Shown piece after piece: positions 52,501 through 64,000 of a stretch of DNA of 64,000 bases. Both the position numbers and the translations under genes were made by a program. Under the pieces are notes generated by a model. That model did no database searches, had not been told where the DNA came from, and saw nothing but the letters and a program-made list of their open reading frames with translations. The stretch comes from Luscinia megarhynchos (Eukaryota; Chordata; Aves; Passeriformes; Turdidae), in the NCBI GenBank assembly GCA_034336665.1, contig JAPFBE010000002.1, positions 30,917,406-30,981,405 of the forward strand, read 5' to 3'. The stretch's first letter is position 1, and every line of letters begins with the position of its first letter.

Positions 52501-55500
52501 GAGGATTTTATAGCTTCAGTTGATGCTTATCAGTTGAGCACAGAGAGGAGAGTTTCAAAGTTTGAGGGAGTGGTGTTGTCCTTTCAGTTCCAATAAGGAA
52601 ATATGGAGGGAAAGATTACCAAAGTCTGAAAAGAAATTAGCTCTGAGGTGAAAAGGGGAAGGTACAATTCACAGTCTGTACTTCTTGCTGCTGGCAAAAT
52701 ATATTGCAGTGTGTCACTCACCAACTAAATTGTTCAATCAGTGGAAGTCATTGGCACTGGAATTTAGTATATCAGATGAAAAATCCACCCAGAACATGTT
52801 GCACGGAAATAAGTACCATACAAGTAACAACTAAGCAAAACACGAGTAACTCATTCTTTTTCTGCCAATAGCTGTACTTCCACTGGCAGAGGAAAGATTT
52901 TTGATAGATTGAAGCACATGTTTTCCTTTCTCTTTAAGATACTGATTCTGATTTCCAGATGACAGATCCTTGGCAAAGTATCTGTCATTCATTAATAAGG
53001 GCAATTGCCCTGAGTCAGTACCATGATTATTGTCTCCAGTGGATTTATTAGATACATGCAGCGTTTCACAGTTCAGCTGGAAATGTTTCTGTAGAAGTGC
53101 TGTACAGCACATTCTGCAGCCTCATTGTTTTACTCAAGAATAGAAAAGTAACGTCCCCATTGTATCCTGACAGGATGGCAATTACGGGAGGAGCTAGTTT
53201 TCCCCATTCTAAGGATGTTTTACTGTGAGCTGGATTTTACTTGGGTAAAACTATCAAATATACATGTGAGATGTTTAATTCAGGTTCATTTAAAAGATAC
53301 AACCTACTTCTGCCATAAACTCTGAATATCTTCCATGTAATTTTTTTTTCTGATTCAGCTTTTGCGTAATTTTAGTAAGACACTTCCGGTTTCAGCTGGG
53401 ATTCACTGTTCTTGGTCTGAATTTTTTGTTGATATGTCAGTTCAGGATTTGTGGATTTCTTGGGTGTTGGCAAGCACTTGGTAGTACTTTAACCACTGAC
53501 AAACTCATCTTTCTTCTGGCTTTTAAAGCACTGAAGACTCTCTCGATTATACTGTGGCCCAAACAGAGATCAGAGACATTACCATGCGAGATAGCCAGCT
53601 AGAAATCATCCTTTCTCCATTTACTTCCCCCTTTAAGTGCTGAAGTACAGCTGTATTTTCTTAGTATCCAGAAAAGGGGGACACGTATTATTTGATGCTT
53701 TGAGTAGAATAGGATGAAATCAAAATACCCAGTTAGAAACAGAATACCAGTAACAAAAAAGGTCTTATTCTGAAAGAATGTTTGACAAATCGTTTTAAAT
53801 TATTGTTATTATTTATAAACTGAAACTGTTGTTAGTTTATATCAACAGAATCAGAGATTGATTTAAATTTAAGCCAATTGATGGCTACCAGAAGCCATCT
53901 TTAGCTTAAACAATAGATGTGGCAGCATCCATGCCAAATAGCAGGAGGGTCAGAGCAGTCAAAGGTTGGCTTTGGTAGACCAGAAGGTCTCTTCTTGCCC
54001 TGCACTCCCGTGAAGTGCTGTCCAGATTCTCTGCATTTTTTATATACTTGAAAACCTTTTGCAGTCAGCTAACAGTGAATCTGTCTCTCTGGGTTCCCAG
54101 AGTTGAAAACCAGGACTGAGGATTTAACAGCAACCCTTTTAAACTTCTGGCAGGTTTTTCTTCCCTCTATCAGAGAGTCATGTAAGCACTCTCTCTCTTT
54201 ACCCATGCCTGGCATGAAGATGATCATATCTATGTACTGCATTAGGAGAGCTCCCTAGAATTTCTACAGAGCTTGGAAAGAAGATGAAAAGCATGTGATG
54301 GGAAGTAGCAATAGTATTTGAGTATTGCAACTCATTGCTGTTGGATATTTTTTCTTCAATCCAACAGCTTTTATTTGAGCAATTTTTTAACAATTTAACT
54401 CTCCTGCTACTGACTCTGAACATTCTGTCTCGTGAGTGTCAAGTGTGTGTCTTGCATTATTGCATTGTTTTGATGGTTGTACATTGAGGTTACATCAAGC
54501 TAGCATGCAGGAGATCAGTTTTTCCATGCTTAATGAAAACTGAAATAAAGGCAGCACAGGAAAACCATAAGCCTGTATTTGCCTTTGACAAGAAGATCAA
54601 TTTCAAGTGCATTTATAGTATTGTACAGCTTGCAACTTTAGTGAAGAGAATTAGTTCCTCAATTTTTCCAAAAGACTGAAAGGGAGTCTAGTTGTAAGAA
54701 AAGAAAATGAATACTCTTTGTTGTTTCTCTTTTTAAAAATTCATTATGAGAAATTTATGTAAGCTTTTTTTCTTGGCTTTCCAGAGTTAGTGTTTCAGGA
54801 CAAATTCTGGACTTGCCAATTTGTATCTTTTTAATCAATCTTGAGTCACTGTTAAGTTTTACTGTTTAATGTTCATTATTAAACGTTAAATGAATGCCTA
54901 TTATGAAGAGTTTGCCGTGTTCAGGAAGACAGAGAATGCTGGAAAGTGTTGCATAGATAAGAATGATGCCTGGTATGGATGTGTGGGGATGACAATGGTA
55001 TGGATTTTCACTGTGCAGCAAGAAAAGACAATAGTGCACTCAGTGGAGTAATCATTAAGGACTGAGATAACACAAGATATTTAGGGTTGAGACTTTCTGT
55101 TAGTTTAGATTAACACCTTTTTTGGCGTCCCACCTCAACTGTAAAAAGTATTTCTGCAGCTTGTGCTTTGCTGGAATTTCCTATTTTCTGCTATTTGCAC
55201 AGATAGAAAACATCTGATTTCTGGTGTTGGTGGTCGCTGCTTTCCTGTGGCAGTCTCCAGGTTACCCAGGCAGTGATAAGTCCAGGCTTTACGTTTGAGA
55301 ACATGAGTGAAACATCCAGTTTCGCTGTTTCTTGATTTGCCTAAACCTTAAAAAGCTTGACTTTGTCACCCCTGCTGGAAAGGGTAGAAGCAGTTATCCT
55401 GTCACTGCTGTCGAAATATGGAGGCAGAAGCTCGATCAGGCAAAGAGAGCAGCAGGGAGAGACAAACCATGTGTTGTCATGTCCCTTATTGTGAAACTTG

Positions 55501-56716
55501 TTCTGCTTAATTGCACAACATTGGAAAGCTTTGGCTGGAGAGAGGTGGAATGCCTCAAAACCTTTTGGGAACTTTTCGTGGTTCTGGCTATTTCAAAAAA
55601 CAATGTGGATGCTTTGAGCCTTTCAGGGAATATTGCATGTACCAGCTTCTTCTCCTGCAGATGAATGTGGTTTAAATCATTACATTTGGTGCTGTTAGGC
55701 TAATGTTTAAGTGCTCCTGCTGCCTTTTTTTTTCTTTTTTTTTGTAGCTTCAATGTTAAGGTGTTATCATACATGTAGGGAAATAAAATGTCTTCCTCTC
55801 TAAAATGCTTCTTCCATTTTCCTAGGGAAATCAGGGACTTGTGGAGTAGCATTTGTTCTATAGAAAGGATACTTTTCCATATGGCTGTATAGGAGCAGAG
55901 TCTCAAAAGCCTTTTTTTTTCTCCTGTTGCTGAAATACAGAAAGGTTTAGGTGCCTCTGAGTGGGAAGAGCAGTTCTAGAAAAGGAGACAACTTTGATTT
56001 ATGGGTCTCTGGAGGTGGAAAACCTCTCAAACCTCAGAGAAAGGCATTAAATAAATAATTCTGTCTGACAACGTAAGTCAATGACAGAGTCAAGGCTGGA
56101 ATCCCTTAGGTCTGTATACTATTCTAATCTCCTGCCTGTGTTTCCACCTTTCTGGTCTATGAGGAAAACATATCTGCATCTGTAACAGCAGTGCTGCCAG
56201 TGAATAACATTTCACAATCTCCTGAAATCTGCCCTGTGACATGTGAACCTGTATAGATGGAGGGAGGCCAAGTGTAAGCTGGTCTCTCAGGGAAGGGTTA
56301 ACTTGGCATATTTTCACAGCTGCAATGTATTAAGCTACTGTAAGACACTTTTGTAGTAGGAGGTCAGAAAAATGTTATACATCACAGGGAAAAAGAAGAT
56401 AAATTAGGCAGCTTAATGACATCTTGGTAGCTTTCGCTAATTTGCCTCTTGCTTTTGCAGTGGCAGTCCTTGTATATGCAAATACCTGCAGAGGAGCAGA
56501 TAAAACAAGTTTTTCAAGACTTTCAGCACAACAGTTCCAGAAGACAAATATCACTTTCTAACTAAAACAAAACAAACTAAACAAACCAAGTAATATGAGT
56601 GGCAAAGTAAGAGGTAATCTAAAGTACTGAAGTCCCTGCTCCAAACACACAGTCTAGAGGGAAGATAACATTGTACCAGATTCTGTGGTTGTGGTTACCT
56701 CACAGGCAACGGTTTT
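43521..56716 (+). other. Long intronic stretch, no gene seen
   Basis: Thirteen kilobases without a recognised exon or transposon. A GC-richer patch lies at 49160-49340. A homeobox-core-dense patch lies at about 50985-51110. A short piece near 53965-54000 (GGTAGACCAGAAGGTCTCTT) recalls the 3' end of old interspersed repeats but is too short to assign. A minus-strand 148-codon frame (50322-50768) has no known domain. Confidence 0.5.
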
Positions 56717-56773
56717 TGTTTGGTTTGGTTTGGTTTGGTTTGGTTTGGTTTGGTTTGGTTTGGTTTGGTTTTT
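56717..56773. repeat. (TTTGG)n pentanucleotide microsatellite
   Basis: About ten and a half perfect TTTGG units. The lack of interruptions suggests recent expansion and likely length polymorphism. Confidence 0.97.

Positions 56774-64000
<7,227 letters not shown>

Noticed and set aside
53965..54000. GGTAGACCAGAAGGTCTCTT resembling an old SINE/LINE 3' end
   Set aside because: Isolated short match; no supporting flanking similarity.

Overview
This window is vertebrate, most likely avian, genomic DNA. It is AT-rich and has no operons, no closely spaced ORFs and no long open frames. The only recognisable interspersed repeats are CR1 non-LTR retrotransposons with bird-type 3' ends. No Alu, B1/B2 or L1 was noticed. 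Crocodilians and turtles also carry CR1, so 'bird' is an inference, but low repeat density plus these subfamilies fits birds best.

One coding segment is supported. At the right edge, positions 63892-64000 (+) encode the start of the armadillo-repeat domain of delta-catenin (CTNND2), preceded by a good 3' splice site. The residues that separate CTNND2 from its paralogue PKP4 favour CTNND2. The exon runs out of the window in an open frame. CTNND2 introns are very long in vertebrates, and no convincing exon was seen in the other 63.9 kb, so the rest is read as a single intron (or its 3' part) transcribed left to right.

Layout: 1-6141 unique intron with a 54-nt hairpin near 1.5 kb; 6142-6575 CR1 (-); 12160-12412 CR1 3' end (+); 19310-19620 possible ancient repeat; 20216-21650 CR1 (-) with reverse-transcriptase remnants; 23420-24615 CR1 (+), opposed to the previous one; 29025-29700 CR1 (+); 31740-32200 very old CR1 (-); 36194-36266 precursor-like hairpin whose loop holds a 24-base word also found at 2433-2456; 43385-43520 A/C-only tract; 56717-56773 (TTTGG)n microsatellite; 63892-64000 CTNND2 exon. 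Several TG/TA/CATA microsatellites are scattered between.

There is no multigene system here. The ORFs of 60-153 codons are what random AT-rich sequence and decayed CR1 give. The most unusual items are the two hairpins, the long exact word shared at 34 kb distance, and two motif-dense stretches that could be conserved enhancers. All need alignment or small-RNA data to mean more.
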